Source of the DNA: Deltaproteobacteria bacterium RIFOXYA12_FULL_61_11 | Lineage (GTDB): Bacteria; Bdellovibrionota_F; JAHFAK01; YA12-FULL-61-11 | Length of the DNA: 31,448 nt | Direction: 5' to 3' | Assembly: GCA_001799195.1 (NCBI GenBank) | Contig: MGSU01000262.1 | Coordinates: 1 to 31,448 of the forward strand | Shown here: in pieces, positions 23,522 through 31,448 of the stretch | How the letters are laid out: every line of letters begins with the position of its first letter | How positions within the stretch are numbered: position 1 is the first letter of the stretch | Position numbers and translations under genes: made by a program | The notes under the pieces: model-generated | Seen by the model: only the letters and a program-made list of their open reading frames with translations | Told to the model about the DNA's origin: nothing | Databases searched by the model: none

Positions 23522-24400
23522 ATGAGCACGACAAGACCGGAGATGACCATCGTCACGGGCAAGGGCGGCGTGGGGAAGACCACGGTGGCAGTCGCCCTGG
23601 GGATGAGTCTGGCCACGGCAGGACACCAGGTTCTGTTGGTCGAGTTCGACTCCCAGACAGGGGTCGGCACCTTGCTCGGCCGGAGCAAACTCCCCACCGA
23701 ACCGGTCGAACTCGCTCCGCGGTTCCGGGCCGTCAACCTCCTGGCCACAGATGCCACCGAACGCTTCCTGCGCAGGCAACTCCCCCTACCGCTCCTCTTC
23801 AACCTCGTTGCCCAGAGCAGCGCTCTGCGTTCCTTCCTCCGCGCCACCCCCGGCCTCGATGAAATGTTCCTCTTCGGCGCCCTCGACGCCCTGTTGCAGG
23901 AGCATCCGGAACTGGACCAAGTGATCCTCGACGCCCCCGCCACCGGACATGGCTTGACCCTGTTGCGCATCCCCTATGCCTTCGCCCAGTTCGTCACCTT
24001 CGGCGGACCTCGCCGGCTGGTTGAGGGAGTCCTCGCCATGCTCGAACAGGCCCAGATCTACGTGGTCACGCTCCCCGAGGAACTACCGGTGAGCGAAACC
24101 TTGGAATTGGCAACGTCCTTGCGCCGGAGCATCCCCGTCCCCCTGCGCAAGATCGTGCTCAATCGCTGCGAGGAAGACCCTTTCGACGACGAGGAGTTCG
24201 CCTTCCTCCGCACAAACTGTAGGACAGCCCCGGCCGAGGAATTCCTAGGAGCGGTCACTCGTTGGCGGAACACCCTGCACCGACAATCGAGGCAGCGCGA
24301 CAGGCTCGGAGTACTCGGTCTCCCCCTGGTCTCTTTGCCCGCCCTGCCGGGTCGCGATCTCGATCGAGCCCAGCTCGGGCTCCTCGCGGAGGTCCTGTGA
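23522..24400 (+). CDS. ArsA/Get3-type ATPase, first of a pair
   Basis: The 292-residue protein starts at ATG 23522 with a GAGGG upstream. It has the deviant Walker A 'TGKGGVGKTTVAVALGMSLATAGHQVLLVEFDSQ' of the ArsA/ParA (SIMIBI) class, with the signature Lys, and 'VILDAPATGHGLTLLRIPYAF', which matches the switch II region of ArsA homologues. The length is half that of E. coli ArsA, so two subunits should pair. Its neighbour is a second such ATPase, and the stop and start codons overlap (GTGA). No arsenite pump gene is nearby, so arsenic export is unlikely. The substrate is unknown; it may act in protein targeting or cell-envelope assembly. Confidence 0.9.
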   Translation: MSTTRPEMTIVTGKGGVGKTTVAVALGMSLATAGHQVLLVEFDSQTGVGTLLGRSKLPTEPVELAPRFRAVNLLATDATERFLRRQLPLPLLFNLVAQSSALRSFLRATPGLDEMFLFGALDALLQEHPELDQVILDAPATGHGLTLLRIPYAFAQFVTFGGPRRLVEGVLAMLEQAQIYVVTLPEELPVSETLELATSLRRSIPVPLRKIVLNRCEEDPFDDEEFAFLRTNCRTAPAEEFLGAVTRWRNTLHRQSRQRDRLGVLGLPLVSLPALPGRDLDRAQLGLLAEVL

Positions 24401-25530
24401 ACAGTGCCTTGGCCGAAGAGTTGCTCGGTCGGCGCCTCATCGTCTGCGCCGGCGGCGGAGGTGTGGGCAAGACGACCTTGTCGGCGGCCCTGGCGTTGTT
24501 CCTCGCTCGTCGCGGCAGACGGGTCCTGGTGGTGACGATCGACCCGGCCCGCCGGCTGGCCGAGGCCCTCGGCGTCGCCCCCGAGGGTAATCGTATCGTC
24601 GAAGCGACGAGGACCTCGGCCGGGGGGGTGCTCGAAGCCATGATGCTGGATTGCCGGCTCACGTTCGACGAAAGTCTCGCTCGGCATGCCCGTTCGAAAG
24701 AAGAATTCGAGAGAGTTCGCACGAGCCACCTCTATGAACATGTGGCCACGGCGTTGAGCCGTACCCACGAATACATGGCTCTGGAGAAACTCCACGAACT
24801 GCATCACGACGGCACCTATGACCATATCGTGCTGGATACCCCCCCGACCCGCGATGCGCTCGGGTTCCTGGATGCCCCCCAACGCATGCTCGATTTCTGT
24901 AACGAGAGGATCTTCCGTTGGTTCGTCCCCGAGGACGAGGGTTCCCGTTTGCTCCGTTTCGGCCGGGAGCGAGCGCTGTGGCTGCTCGGCCGCGTGGTCG
25001 ATCAAGGAAATCTCGGGCCGATCGCCGAGTTCCTCGGAGCCCTGGCCGGACTCTTCGGAGGGTTCCGCGAACGAGTCCGGGACGTGCAGGCGACCCTGCG
25101 CCAGGACGGCACGACCTTCATCCTGATCGCCAGCCCCGGACGCAGCAGCATGCACGAGGCCCTGTACTTCGGTCGGAAGATGCGCGACTATGGGCTCAGA
25201 CACCGTCATCTCCTGGTCAACCGCGTGTTCGACTATCCCTTTTCCGAACGCCCGCTCCCGCCCCTCGAAGCCCTGTTCTCGCAAACCCTCGGCCTCGGAG
25301 CAGCACGGGCCGGACGTTTGATCACGGCCTGTGAGAAGACCCACCAGCGTTTGGCCGACCTGGCCCGCAGGGATGCAGAGCAGCTCGCTGCTCTGGCAAG
25401 TGCCCTCCCCGACACCATGCAACTCACCAGCATCCCCCAACTCGACCTCGAACCCGTCGAGCTCGACGCCGTGGGGACCTTGACCGACTTTCTCTTCGGC
25501 ACTATCCCCGGCCCAGGGGAGGAACCATGA
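24397..25530 (+). CDS. ArsA/Get3-type ATPase, second of a pair
   Basis: The GTG at 24397 overlaps the TGA of the previous gene and follows GGAGG, giving 377 residues; the open frame runs further upstream but only inside the first gene. Walker A is 'CAGGGGVGKTTLSAALALFLARRGRRVLVVTIDPARRLAEALGV', with the DPA-type switch I seen in ArsA relatives. 'YDHIVLDTPPTRDALGFLDAP' is the switch II region. It is clearly different from its partner, not a fresh duplicate, so a heterodimer seems likely. The gene runs with an ATGA overlap into a TPR lipoprotein gene, so the three products probably work together. Confidence 0.9.
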   Translation: MNSALAEELLGRRLIVCAGGGGVGKTTLSAALALFLARRGRRVLVVTIDPARRLAEALGVAPEGNRIVEATRTSAGGVLEAMMLDCRLTFDESLARHARSKEEFERVRTSHLYEHVATALSRTHEYMALEKLHELHHDGTYDHIVLDTPPTRDALGFLDAPQRMLDFCNERIFRWFVPEDEGSRLLRFGRERALWLLGRVVDQGNLGPIAEFLGALAGLFGGFRERVRDVQATLRQDGTTFILIASPGRSSMHEALYFGRKMRDYGLRHRHLLVNRVFDYPFSERPLPPLEALFSQTLGLGAARAGRLITACEKTHQRLADLARRDAEQLAALASALPDTMQLTSIPQLDLEPVELDAVGTLTDFLFGTIPGPGEEP

Positions 25531-26627
25531 GACCGTGGCTCGGACCTATCCTCCTCTCTCTGCTCACCGCGTGCGGCCAGACCACGTACAGGGCAAAGAT
25601 CGACCAACTGGTCGCGCGGCCCCTGTCCTTCAACCGCGCCCTCTTCGACGGAGCATTGTGGAAGGCACACCTCCTCTACCGCGACGGCAGCCGGGCCTTC
25701 GACCATCACGAGTACGGTCGGGCGTACGAGCTCCTCAGCGAATACGTGCGCCGCTATCCCGAGGGAGAACTCCTGCCCAGAGTGCATCTCAAGCTGGGCT
25801 TGACCTGTAGGGAATTGAACGAACCGGGCAAGGCCGCCGACTACTTCTCCCGCTACTTGCGCCAGAGCGACCACCGCTTCGAACCGCCCCGTCACTTCTT
25901 CTTCGCCGCGGAAGCCTACGCTGCCGACGAGCACTACCACGAGGCCCTCTTCTACCTGGATCAGCTCGAAGGACACTCCTTGCTGAGCAACCAGGACACC
26001 GTCCGACTCGCCCTGCTCCGGGGTTTTTATGCCTTCGGGCTGCGCCACTTGGAGGACTCGGAACGGCAACTCCTGCGTTGCCTCGACTACATCGACACCT
26101 ATCGCACCTACCTGCCTGCCATCGAAGACTGGGAACGGGCAAAAGCGTACCACGTCCTCGGAGAGATCCAGGTCCACCGTGCGCTGCACGAAGAGGTACG
26201 AGCCCCCGAGGCCGGGCCGGACAAGGTGTTGGGGGATAGAGCCTACTGGACCGAGCGGGCCGAGTATTACTTCAGGAGGGCCATCGAGGTCGGTGACACG
26301 GGCATGGCCATGAGCAGCCTGCAGCGTATCGCCGAGTTGTACCTGGGCCTGTACCGCCTCCTGCTGCCTTCCTTGGTCATACCTGCATCAGTGCCGAGAG
26401 CCGAGGCCGACCGGCTACGGCTCCAGTTCCGCCAGGAGGTGGGTCTGCTGGCCAAGAAGGCCCAGCATGTCTACCAGCGAGCGTGGTCGTTCGCCAAGGA
26501 CGTTCAAGAACTCGAGACCTGGTTGCCCACCATCGAAGCAGGCCTGGCCGAGGTCGAGGTCGAGTTGGCCGCGTGCGGCTTGCTGGCGCCCGTCCTCGAG
26601 GTCCACCCTCCCAAAAAGGCTCCCTAG
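25527..26627 (+). CDS. TPR-repeat lipoprotein
   Basis: ATG 25527 overlaps the stop of the ATPase gene. The 366-residue protein has a short signal and lipobox (LLTACG, Cys16). Helical repeats follow from about residue 45 to 275: 'AFDHHEYGRAYELLSEYVRRYPEGELLPRVHLKLGLTCRELNEPGKAADYFSRYLRQ' and similar pairs, as in outer-membrane TPR proteins of the YfiO/BamD kind. The second half is a long helical region with many Leu and Ala. It probably serves as a scaffold at the outer membrane. Its partners are not known; the operon link to two cytoplasmic ATPases is unusual. Its stop shares four bases with the ComEC stop. Confidence 0.82.
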   Translation: MRPWLGPILLSLLTACGQTTYRAKIDQLVARPLSFNRALFDGALWKAHLLYRDGSRAFDHHEYGRAYELLSEYVRRYPEGELLPRVHLKLGLTCRELNEPGKAADYFSRYLRQSDHRFEPPRHFFFAAEAYAADEHYHEALFYLDQLEGHSLLSNQDTVRLALLRGFYAFGLRHLEDSERQLLRCLDYIDTYRTYLPAIEDWERAKAYHVLGEIQVHRALHEEVRAPEAGPDKVLGDRAYWTERAEYYFRRAIEVGDTGMAMSSLQRIAELYLGLYRLLLPSLVIPASVPRAEADRLRLQFRQEVGLLAKKAQHVYQRAWSFAKDVQELETWLPTIEAGLAEVEVELAACGLLAPVLEVHPPKKAP

Positions 26628-28912
26628 GGACCGCGCCCACTCCCCCAGGCTCCGATCGAGAGAGCGTCGGGCGTTATCGCCAAGGAGATACTCCCCGAAG
26701 TGCCGGTGCAGAGGTCGTGCGGCAACCCGGGTGCCGGTTCCGGGCATTCTCGAGAACTGGTGAACGTGAGCAAAGGTTGATGCCGACTCAGCACCGGCCG
26801 CGCCCCCGCCCTGCGACTCCCGTGGTGGGGGAGCTGGACGACCGCCGAACGTAACAACCCCGCGTATTGATCGATGAACCGGTCGAGCGCTCGACCCTCC
26901 AAATCAGAGGTCAAGATCACGGTGTAGCCCACGAGGTCCCAGGCCATGGCCATGGCCCCGACGTTGTCGCTCCGGGCACGAGCAAAGGCAGCCTCCGGCG
27001 CAAGCAAGGTCAAGCACACCCCCCCATCGTCGGTGCTGCACCAGCGCCGGCCGGCCATCACCCGGCGCACGGTCACGCCCCGATCGAGCGCTGTCTTGAC
27101 CAGTGGTGCGAGTTCGGAGGCCGGACTGGGCCCGAGCCAGAGTTCCCCCACCTCGACCACTTCAAGGACGGCTCGCAGACCGCCGTAATGGTCCAGGTCT
27201 GCATGACTTGCCACCACCAGTTCAAGGCGTCGCAGACCGAGGTGCGCGAGATGGGGCAGCACGCGGGTACGTCCTGGATCCGCTCCCAGGCGGCTCCCCC
27301 CGGCATCGATCAGGACCGCCCCGTGGCCGCGATGCAGGACCAGGATGGCATCGCCGTGACCGACATCGAGGACATGGACCTCTGCCTCGGCCGGATCGAC
27401 CGGTCGCCCGTCCAACCCCCAGGCGACCGTACAGCCCAGGAGCACGGTGACCACGGGACGCCATCGCCGAGGCCAGGGGCGAAAGACCAAGAGCGCTGCC
27501 CCGCCGAGGTAGAGGCAAAGGGTCTGGGCCGGGCTCAGCACCACGGAGAATACCTCGCGCGGCAAGAGGAGCAGAACCTCCACGAGCAGGCGATCGAGAC
27601 CATCGAGCCAGCCGAGCAGGAGAGGAAGGGTGGGCGGGTGGCACGTCCCGACGACCAAGGTCACGAGATGCGCGGGGATGATACCGAGGGTGAAGAGCGG
27701 ACCGATGAGCAGGTTGTTGAAGAAACCCGCCAGACAGATCCGCTGGAAAACCAGCGCACTGATAGGGACGAGTCCGAGCTGGACGATCACGATCAGCCGT
27801 CCGTGCTCGCGACAGGTCCGCCAGACGCGCTGGAAGAAACCGACGGCAGGCAGTCTCGTCGCCGGTAGAGCGAGGAGCACGAGCCCATAGGCGAGGTAGG
27901 AGAGCACGAGGGAGACGTCGAGCAATTCCTCACCGATGATAGCGTGTTGGATGGTGAGAGCGAGCAGCACGGTGTCGAACCGCCGGTGCCGACGTCCACG
28001 CAACGAGCACACCAGGAACAGAGTGATGATCAACAAAGACCGCGACGTCGCGGGATGGGCGCTCGTCAGACCTCCGTAGGCCAGACAGAGGCAGTACGCG
28101 GTAATACTGCACAAGAACGAACGCCGCACGAACAAGAAGGACCAGGGCACGAGGCGCAGGAGCCCTCCGCAGAGCGAGAAGGCAAGTCCCCAGGCCAGGG
28201 CCAAGTGCAGGCCCGAGACGACCACGAAATGACCGAGACCGCTCTCGAAGAACGCCTGGAGTTGTTCATCGGCAAGCCTGTGCCGCGAGCCGAGGAGCAA
28301 GGCGGTGATGAACCCCGTGCTGTCGAGCACTTCGAGGTGGTGCTCCAGATTGTTCCGCCAACCCTCGAACAGCTCACGCACCACGCCCTCCGAGCGCACC
28401 ACGACCAAGGTACCGGGATCCTCGAGGCGTCCCCGGCGACACGGTTTCCGGGTGAGACCGCACCGGCTCTCCGAGCGGGACAGGCGTACCCGGGCAAAAA
28501 CGAGATCTCCAGGAGCCGGTGGCTGATACAGCTCCGGCGCACTGAGGAGCAGAGATCGGGGTTCTATGGGCCGGCCCTCGACCTGGTGGACCACCACCTC
28601 GATCCGGCTGCCGTTGCGGTCGACCCAGACTCGTCCGTGACAGCGGCCGGCGAGGACCACGCTCGTGTCCGGGGCGAGGTCGGGATGAGGGTCACTCAGC
28701 CGATCGGTCCACCCTGTTTGGAGAGCACTCGCTCCTGCGAGGACGAAGAGGAAAAGGGCGTGCAGCGGTCCCTTTCGACGAAGCGCCAGACCGAGCAGGG
28801 CGACAAGACAGGCGAGGACGGCGATCCCGAGGGCACACGGCGATTCGAGACTCGGAATCGAACTTCCGAACAGCGCACCCAGAATATGGGCCGAAGCGAG
28901 CCATTCAACCAT
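26624..28912 (-). CDS. comEC: ComEC/Rec2-type DNA internalisation channel
   Basis: The protein has 762 residues, the normal ComEC length, starting at ATG 28912. It has N-terminal membrane helices, a periplasmic OB-like region (about residues 75-180), the competence membrane domain with 'FFESGLGHFVVVSGLHLALAWGLAFS' (about 230-255), and a C-terminal metallo-beta-lactamase domain with 'VHVLDVGHGDAILVLH' (about 513) and 'VVASHADLDHYGGLRAVLE' (about 565), the metal-binding SHxDxDH motif. It would carry single-stranded DNA across the inner membrane during natural transformation. It is not beside other com genes. Upstream there is only a weak ribosome binding site and a possible sigma-54 element. 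Confidence 0.93.
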   Translation of the reverse strand: MVEWLASAHILGALFGSSIPSLESPCALGIAVLACLVALLGLALRRKGPLHALFLFVLAGASALQTGWTDRLSDPHPDLAPDTSVVLAGRCHGRVWVDRNGSRIEVVVHQVEGRPIEPRSLLLSAPELYQPPAPGDLVFARVRLSRSESRCGLTRKPCRRGRLEDPGTLVVVRSEGVVRELFEGWRNNLEHHLEVLDSTGFITALLLGSRHRLADEQLQAFFESGLGHFVVVSGLHLALAWGLAFSLCGGLLRLVPWSFLFVRRSFLCSITAYCLCLAYGGLTSAHPATSRSLLIITLFLVCSLRGRRHRRFDTVLLALTIQHAIIGEELLDVSLVLSYLAYGLVLLALPATRLPAVGFFQRVWRTCREHGRLIVIVQLGLVPISALVFQRICLAGFFNNLLIGPLFTLGIIPAHLVTLVVGTCHPPTLPLLLGWLDGLDRLLVEVLLLLPREVFSVVLSPAQTLCLYLGGAALLVFRPWPRRWRPVVTVLLGCTVAWGLDGRPVDPAEAEVHVLDVGHGDAILVLHRGHGAVLIDAGGSRLGADPGRTRVLPHLAHLGLRRLELVVASHADLDHYGGLRAVLEVVEVGELWLGPSPASELAPLVKTALDRGVTVRRVMAGRRWCSTDDGGVCLTLLAPEAAFARARSDNVGAMAMAWDLVGYTVILTSDLEGRALDRFIDQYAGLLRSAVVQLPHHGSRRAGARPVLSRHQPLLTFTSSRECPEPAPGLPHDLCTGTSGSISLAITPDALSIGAWGSGRGP

Positions 28913-28960
28913 GTGGGGCCTGGACCTGGTGTCAGGATCGGTGCGATCGAGAGGATGAAG

Positions 28961-28976
28961 GGCAAGAACGATACCA
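28961..28976 (-). promoter_or_regulatory. Possible sigma-54 promoter for comEC
   Basis: On the minus strand, TGGTATCGTTCTTGCC has the GG and GC elements at the right spacing and an intact TTGC. It departs from consensus in the CAC part. It is about 50 bases before the comEC start. Weak on its own. Confidence 0.3.
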
Positions 28977-29074
28977 GCCGGAGAGCGTCCTCTCGTCGTC
29001 GATCTACCCTCCGGAAGCGCCCCGAGGTACGCCCCGCGCGAGTTTTCCGTTTTCGGACCACGGGCTTTGGGAGC

Positions 29075-29090
29075 TGGCTTCGCTTTTGCT
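29075..29090 (+). promoter_or_regulatory. Probable sigma-54 promoter for the C39-like protein gene
   Basis: TGGCTTCGCTTTTGCT has TGGC and TTGCT at the exact -24/-12 spacing. Transcription would start near 29101, leaving about 24 bases before the ATG at 29125, almost the same leader length as at the extensin-like gene. Three central positions (ACG) do not match. Confidence 0.5.
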
Positions 29091-29124
29091 CGTGGTTCGA
29101 GGTCTGGAACGAACGAGGTCGTGG

Positions 29125-30072
29125 ATGCACCGGCTGCTTGTGTTCACCATTACCATCTGGTTGCTCGTCCTGCTCGGCAGCAGTACCCCGAGCTGCACCT
29201 CGGACACCTCGCTCCCGGATCCCGAGTTATCGGCAGCCCTCTCGACCATGGGACTGGAAGGAACCGATCTCGAGGCCCTGCTCGAAGTGGCGACACTCTC
29301 GCCTCTGCACCGCACCGCGATGCTCCAGGCGATCAACGTACCCGGACGGACCGCCGGAACTCTCGTCGAGTTCGGCGCTGCCATCGAAGCCTTGGACGAG
29401 AGGACGCTCGCCGAACGCCTCGTCCTCCGCACTACCCAGCGCTATCCCAATTCCTGTTTCGGACACTCCCTGCTCGAGACCATGACTGCCCTCGACCCGA
29501 TCCTGGCTCTCGCGGTCAGCGGGGACGCGGCTCTCGCGGCCCGACAAGAGACGGAGATCATGGCCTGGTTCCACGGTGGCCACTACCATTCTCAGACCAT
29601 GGAGGAGTTCGAAGCCGACCCCTATGCCGACGATGTGCTCGGCGGGGTTTCCCCGGAGCAGATGCTGCCGGGCGCGCAGCACTTCCTCACCCCCTCGAGC
29701 GGACGTGGGTATCGCCTGACCACCCCGTCCAACGGCATCGAAGCCCTGGCCGAGCTGCTCTCGTCCCTGGAAGAGTTTCCCGAACACCCTGTCCTGCTGT
29801 TCTCCATGAGGCATGTCGTCCTGGCCCTCGAACTCGAACGCGAAGGGAACGAGACGAGGATCCTCATCCACAACCCGATCAATGCCTCCCTGACCTGGGT
29901 CGAGGAGCGGGTCCTTAGTGAGTTGTTCGAGCTGCCCGACGGGTTGGCCATAGCGCTGGGCGCCGAGGCCAGTCCCCTGGCCGATGCTCCCGAACTGCAA
30001 GACCTGCTTGAGGAAGGAGGGTTTCCCCTCTACGGTCTCATCGTCCCTCTGCGCGAGGAAGCCACGCGGTAG
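29125..30072 (+). CDS. Secreted protein with probable C39-like (papain-fold) domain
   Basis: I use ATG 29125 after GAGG; the frame is open back to TTG 29086. The 315-residue protein has an N-terminal hydrophobic signal ('LLVFTITIWLLVLLG') and Cys24 just after it, but this lacks a standard lipobox. The body has 'QRYPNSCFGHSLLETMTA' (Gln105, Cys111), then 'HPVLLFSMRHVVLALEL' (His230) and 'RILIHNPINASLTWVEE' (Asn250). The order Gln-Cys-His-Asn/Asp and the 'HVVLAL ... IHNP' layout are those of C39-type peptidase domains. This is my inference from motif order; overall similarity to named families is low. It has its own sigma-54-like promoter and runs tail to tail with the IPT/TIG gene. Confidence 0.6.
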   Translation: MHRLLVFTITIWLLVLLGSSTPSCTSDTSLPDPELSAALSTMGLEGTDLEALLEVATLSPLHRTAMLQAINVPGRTAGTLVEFGAAIEALDERTLAERLVLRTTQRYPNSCFGHSLLETMTALDPILALAVSGDAALAARQETEIMAWFHGGHYHSQTMEEFEADPYADDVLGGVSPEQMLPGAQHFLTPSSGRGYRLTTPSNGIEALAELLSSLEEFPEHPVLLFSMRHVVLALELEREGNETRILIHNPINASLTWVEERVLSELFELPDGLAIALGAEASPLADAPELQDLLEEGGFPLYGLIVPLREEATR

Positions 30073-30099
30073 GATCCGGTTCATCGGTAAGGAGCACGC

Positions 30100-31448
30100 T
30101 CAGTCGGATCGTCGGGAACGCACCCTGCGAACGAGGAAATATCCCACGATCAACCAGCAGGTGGAAATCAACCAGCCCACGATCAGGCCATCGGTACGAA
30201 CCAAACACCCCCCGCTCTCGCGCAACCGCGGGACGACCCGAACTGCCTGCTCGAGACGGAGCTCTTCGTCAGGAGTTCGCAAGATCAAGTCTCGCCAACC
30301 GATCACCGCATCCTTCCGCACGAGGAGTTTGAGTTCGAGGGTCTTGGCATCCACGACCGCGACTTGTTCGACGGCTATCCCCTGACCGAGCTCGACCTGG
30401 AGGTCGGCGAGCGAGAACGCAGTCCCTTCTCCATGCACGGTGAGGTTGCTGCTGTCATCCAGGGCAACCTCCTCGGGGGTTACCTCGACGATCCGAGGAG
30501 CATTAACGATGCGGAATACTCCTTCGTGGACGAGGTGATAGCCGTCATCGATCACGAGGATGTCGCGAAAGCCACCGGCCGTGCCTGCGTCGGTGCGCAC
30601 GGTGACTAGGACCTGGGAATTGCTCTTGGGGAGCACCTCGAGCACGGTGATGCCCGAGCCGAAGGAGACCTCGGTGATCCCGGAGAGGAAGGAGGTCCGG
30701 TATCCGAGCAACTCGACTTGGAAGGTGGCCCCCTGCGGTCCCTCGTCGGGGAGGACCGCCACCAAGGCGGGATTGTCCTGGATATGCAGGCACCGCTCGC
30801 AGCGCTGGCTGCGGTCCGCCACGGTCAGGGTGACATCGAGCTCCCCGGGAGGGTGGTCCCGATCGACGGTCACATTGAGCTCGAGCAGTTCCGGAGTAGT
30901 TCGCACGATGCGGTTCACGCTGATGCGTTCGCTGCCCAGGTCGAGATGGAGGTTGGCCGGGTCGAAATCCAGATTGGCGCCGATGAGGCGCACGTTGACC
31001 GTGGTCCCGGCATCGAGATAGTTCGGGTCCACGTTGATGAGCGAGGGCAGCGGCCTCACCTCCAGCCTATCCTCGAGACGCAGGATCTGTTCCCCGGAGG
31101 ACAAGGTGACGGGCCGAGGTCCCAGCGGAGCGGAACTCTCGATGCGCACCGAGACCTCGACCAACATGGGCGATTGTTCGATCAGAGCGACATGCTCGAC
31201 GGTAATGCCCTCACCGAACGCGACATTCAAGTCGTTCGGGTCGAGGTCGACATTGGCGGTCTCGAGCAGGCACCTGGTCGCGGTACCGGTGAACAGTTGC
31301 GAGGGTTCGATGGAGAGGATGCCGGGCCGATACCCGACGAAGAAGGTTCGGGGCAGGTACCCGGTCCCACCATCGGGGTTGACCACGATGAGGTCTTTCA
31401 ATCCTGGACGGGTGTCGGGGGCCGCAAGGACGGTGAAACGCAGCTTCG
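30100..31448 (-). CDS. IPT/TIG repeat protein with C-terminal membrane tail, 5' end missing
   Basis: The reading frame stays open to the window edge ('LRFTVLAAPDTRPGLKDLIVVNPDGGTGYLPRTFFV'), so the protein is longer than the roughly 449 residues visible. It holds several IPT/TIG-type immunoglobulin-like repeats, each with the pattern 'xxIxxVxPxxLDAGTTVNVRLIGANLDFDPANLHLDLGSERI' and 'RDLILRTPDEELRLEQAV'. Near the end comes 'ESGGC', then a membrane helix ('GLIVGWLISTCWLIVGYFLV') and a basic cluster RRVRSRR. It is probably an adhesive or structural surface protein with a membrane tail or a sorting signal. The first codon in the window that could be a start (TTG 31401) is not needed. Confidence 0.8.
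   Translation of the reverse strand, partial: KLRFTVLAAPDTRPGLKDLIVVNPDGGTGYLPRTFFVGYRPGILSIEPSQLFTGTATRCLLETANVDLDPNDLNVAFGEGITVEHVALIEQSPMLVEVSVRIESSAPLGPRPVTLSSGEQILRLEDRLEVRPLPSLINVDPNYLDAGTTVNVRLIGANLDFDPANLHLDLGSERISVNRIVRTTPELLELNVTVDRDHPPGELDVTLTVADRSQRCERCLHIQDNPALVAVLPDEGPQGATFQVELLGYRTSFLSGITEVSFGSGITVLEVLPKSNSQVLVTVRTDAGTAGGFRDILVIDDGYHLVHEGVFRIVNAPRIVEVTPEEVALDDSSNLTVHGEGTAFSLADLQVELGQGIAVEQVAVVDAKTLELKLLVRKDAVIGWRDLILRTPDEELRLEQAVRVVPRLRESGGCLVRTDGLIVGWLISTCWLIVGYFLVRRVRSRRSD

Noticed and set aside
23522-25530. Arsenite resistance operon
   Set aside because: Both ATPases are of ArsA type, but there is no ArsB/Acr3 pump, ArsR or ArsD, and the next gene is a TPR lipoprotein.

Overview
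The window is about 31.4 kb of GC-rich (about 60% or more by eye) bacterial chromosome. The genes point to a diderm, Gram-negative cell: a TonB-dependent receptor, a complete RND/membrane-fusion/TolC efflux set, several lipoproteins and a ComEC DNA-uptake channel. An NtrC-type sigma-54 activator, sigma-54-like promoters, IPT/TIG and von Willebrand surface proteins, and paired ArsA-type ATPases suggest a deltaproteobacterium in the old broad sense (Myxococcota, Desulfobacterota or relatives). The lineage is an inference. I saw no tRNA, rRNA, CRISPR array, insertion sequence or phage gene.

Layout. 1-3 kb: the 3' part of a secreted VWA/He_PIG protein, then an extensin-like (M15-type fold) lipoprotein behind a very good sigma-54 promoter. 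3.0-8.2 kb: a histidine phosphotransfer-like protein with a degenerate kinase domain (minus), a 470-base regulatory gap with two near-identical palindromes, then a tightly overlapping plus-strand set: response regulator, TonB-dependent receptor, NtrC-family activator. 8.1-11.0 kb (minus): a radical SAM/SPASM peptide maturase, a 23-codon reading frame overlapping its 3' end behind a near-ideal ribosome binding site, and a family 5 (oligopeptide/metallophore type) solute-binding protein. 11.3-13.0 kb: a sensor histidine kinase, ending at a bidirectional hairpin. 13.0-21.5 kb (minus): a large repeat-rich PilZ-like/AMIN inner-membrane protein followed by membrane fusion protein, RND pump and TolC. 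21.6-23.3 kb (minus): a zinc-ribbon/DUF2007 protein and an unrecognised exported protein. 23.5-26.6 kb (plus): two ArsA/Get3-type ATPases and a TPR lipoprotein with overlapping start/stop codons. 26.6-28.9 kb (minus): ComEC. 29.1-30.1 kb (plus): a secreted, probable C39-like cysteine-peptidase-fold protein behind a sigma-54-like promoter. 30.1 kb to the end (minus): an IPT/TIG repeat protein, cut by the window edge.

The most interesting part is 4.1-13.0 kb. A TonB-dependent receptor, a family 5 binding protein, a radical SAM/SPASM enzyme, a minute Cys/Tyr-containing candidate precursor peptide, a histidine kinase and a sigma-54 activator lie side by side. The arrangement resembles a peptide metallophore or peptide-signal locus such as methanobactin, with a radical SAM enzyme in place of MbnB/MbnC. 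That reading is a hypothesis; the separate gene family assignments are much firmer.
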